Shown here: piece after piece, positions 63,178-64,000 of the stretch
Layout of the letters: each line of letters opens with the position of its first letter
Numbering within the stretch: position 1 is the stretch's first letter
Assembly: GCA_902362725.1 (NCBI GenBank)
Contig: CABIXM010000007.1
Span: 105,433-169,432 of the forward strand
Direction of reading: 5' to 3'
Source: Clostridiaceae bacterium
Lineage (GTDB): Bacteria > Bacillota > Clostridia > Lachnospirales > Lachnospiraceae
DNA length: 64,000 bases
The notes under the pieces: model-generated
Database searches by the model: none
What the model was told of the DNA's origin: nothing
The model's input: the letters and a program-made list of their open reading frames with translations, nothing else
Position numbers and translations under genes: made by a program

Positions 63178-63888
63178 TTACAGTTTACAGATGGTTCCTG
63201 CCACCTTGTCTTTGCGCATGGCGTTCCGGATAGTCGGGATAGCTCCCACCAGCAGAAAGGCATATACCAGTACCAGATTCAGCACATAGTTGGTCATGTC
63301 GATGATCTCCTCGGAAAGCAGGAGCGGTACCAGGCGATAGCCGTAGAAGATGTCGGTCTCCAGTTCTCTGGCAATCATGATGGCCCAGTCCACACGGTCG
63401 CCCACGTAGGTCATGACGATCATCAACACGGCGCTGATGATGACGCCCTTTTTCGTCAGCTTGCCGCCCAGCAGCTCATAGCCCTTCAGGGCGCAGACTG
63501 CCATGATGACGCCGGAAATAGCCGCCACATAGCCCAGCTGGCTCAGCAATACAATGCTGGCTACGCCGAGCAGGGAGCCTATGAGAGCGCCTACGACACC
63601 GCCCACCAGGTTTTCCTTCTTATTCTTCTCGTTGGCAGTGTAAGCCGCCGCGTTCTGGGTTACCTTGTCGTAACACTCGCCACAGAGACAGATCGCATTG
63701 CCTGCCACGTAAGCTACGCCGGTCTCCTTCATTTCGCCGCAGAGCTCGCATCCATTGGTGAAGCCTTCCATTCTCAGCATATCCAGAAATGCCGGAAGGG
63801 ACTCCTGCAGGATGCCTTTGATCTTCTCTACCCTGGCACACTGCTTCAGGGTCATCCGGACCGTATGCTTCTCCTGCACCACGCCCAT
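63178..63888 (-). CDS. Unidentified membrane protein with Cys-rich N-terminal domain
   Basis: 236 residues from ATG 63888 (AAGG five bases upstream). A cytoplasmic N-terminal domain has Cys pairs GCELCGEM (47, 50) and CLCGECYD (67, 69, 72), probably a metal-binding finger, followed by four to five membrane helices (~93-230). I do not recognise a family. The frame stays open a little further upstream without a better start. It stands alone before the apt promoter. Confidence 0.75.
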   Translation of the reverse strand: MGVVQEKHTVRMTLKQCARVEKIKGILQESLPAFLDMLRMEGFTNGCELCGEMKETGVAYVAGNAICLCGECYDKVTQNAAAYTANEKNKKENLVGGVVGALIGSLLGVASIVLLSQLGYVAAISGVIMAVCALKGYELLGGKLTKKGVIISAVLMIVMTYVGDRVDWAIMIARELETDIFYGYRLVPLLLSEEIIDMTNYVLNLVLVYAFLLVGAIPTIRNAMRKDKVAGTICKL

Positions 63889-63928
63889 GATACCCTTATG
63901 TTCCTTGCGGAACTGCAGACTGTAGACA

Positions 63929-63952
63929 AAGCTCCTTCCTGTGAGGGAGCTT
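63929..63952. terminator. Short hairpin near the window end
   Basis: AAGCTCC/GGAGCTT stem with a 10-base loop; on the plus strand it runs into TTTTCTTG. No plus-strand gene precedes it in the window, so it may end a minus-strand gene lying beyond the window or act as a leader hairpin. Confidence 0.35.
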
Positions 63953-64000
63953 TTCTTGTGTCATGACTGCAAAAATTATGTACTTACAAGCATATAAGAA

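Overview
The window looks like chromosomal DNA from a Gram-positive, anaerobic Lachnospiraceae-type clostridium (Bacillota); I cannot fix the genus. The signs are the gene order apt, relA/spoT, MBL hydrolase, hemZ, hisS, aspS; surface proteins with SpaA/Cna_B, FIVAR and CBM32 repeats and a TGD-type C-terminal anchor; a flavodiiron-rubredoxin fusion; and strong GGAGG ribosome binding sites. Almost every gene is on the minus strand. Only three are on the plus strand: the DUF1294 gene, the flavodiiron gene and a class I amidotransferase gene. I see no rRNA, tRNA, CRISPR array, insertion sequence or phage block.

Layout by coordinate. 1-3740: response regulator, short-loop histidine kinase and an ABC transporter (permease cut by the window edge), resembling Bce-type peptide-defence modules. 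3815-11420: a dppD-F-A-B-C oligopeptide importer operon continuing into an Xaa-Pro peptidase and a cyclophilin. 11477-19274: a thioredoxin-like lipoprotein followed by a ~2,380-residue cell-wall GH31 glycosidase. 19602-21820: a PflA-like radical SAM protein and a CNNM/CorC-type membrane protein. 22070-23704: DUF1294 gene, then an AbiE toxin-antitoxin pair whose toxin gene has lost its middle. 23933-26634: a Crp/Fnr regulator divergent from a flavodiiron oxygen/NO reductase. 26818-33207: a giant SpaA-repeat adhesin split by one in-frame TGA. 33419-34336: metA. 34391-41919: a PP2C phosphatase, Ser/Thr kinase, small membrane protein and 1,603-residue Ig-like surface protein in one overlapping operon. 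42169-45832: MacAB-type exporter. 46106-47847: gamma-glutamyl-type amidotransferase and M19 dipeptidase, convergent. 47916-52723: PadR regulator, HAAS membrane protein, exported protein, response regulator and histidine kinase, probably one transcript. 52888-53628: 5'-truncated Rpn-like nuclease remnant. 53803-62960: aspS, hisS, HD-GYP, hemZ, MBL hydrolase, relA/spoT, mscL, apt. 63178-63888: unidentified Cys-rich membrane protein.

Common themes are peptide and host-glycan use and surface display. A peptide importer is linked to two proline-directed enzymes. A wall-anchored glycosidase follows a redox lipoprotein. Two very large adhesin-like genes flank metA, one of them with its own kinase and phosphatase. 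Three envelope-sensing systems (Bce-like, PadR/HAAS/TCS, MacAB) suggest defence against membrane-active compounds. The strongest leads for novelty are the kinase-phosphatase-Ig-like operon, the in-frame TGA inside the giant adhesin, and the deleted AbiE toxin beside an intact antitoxin and operator.
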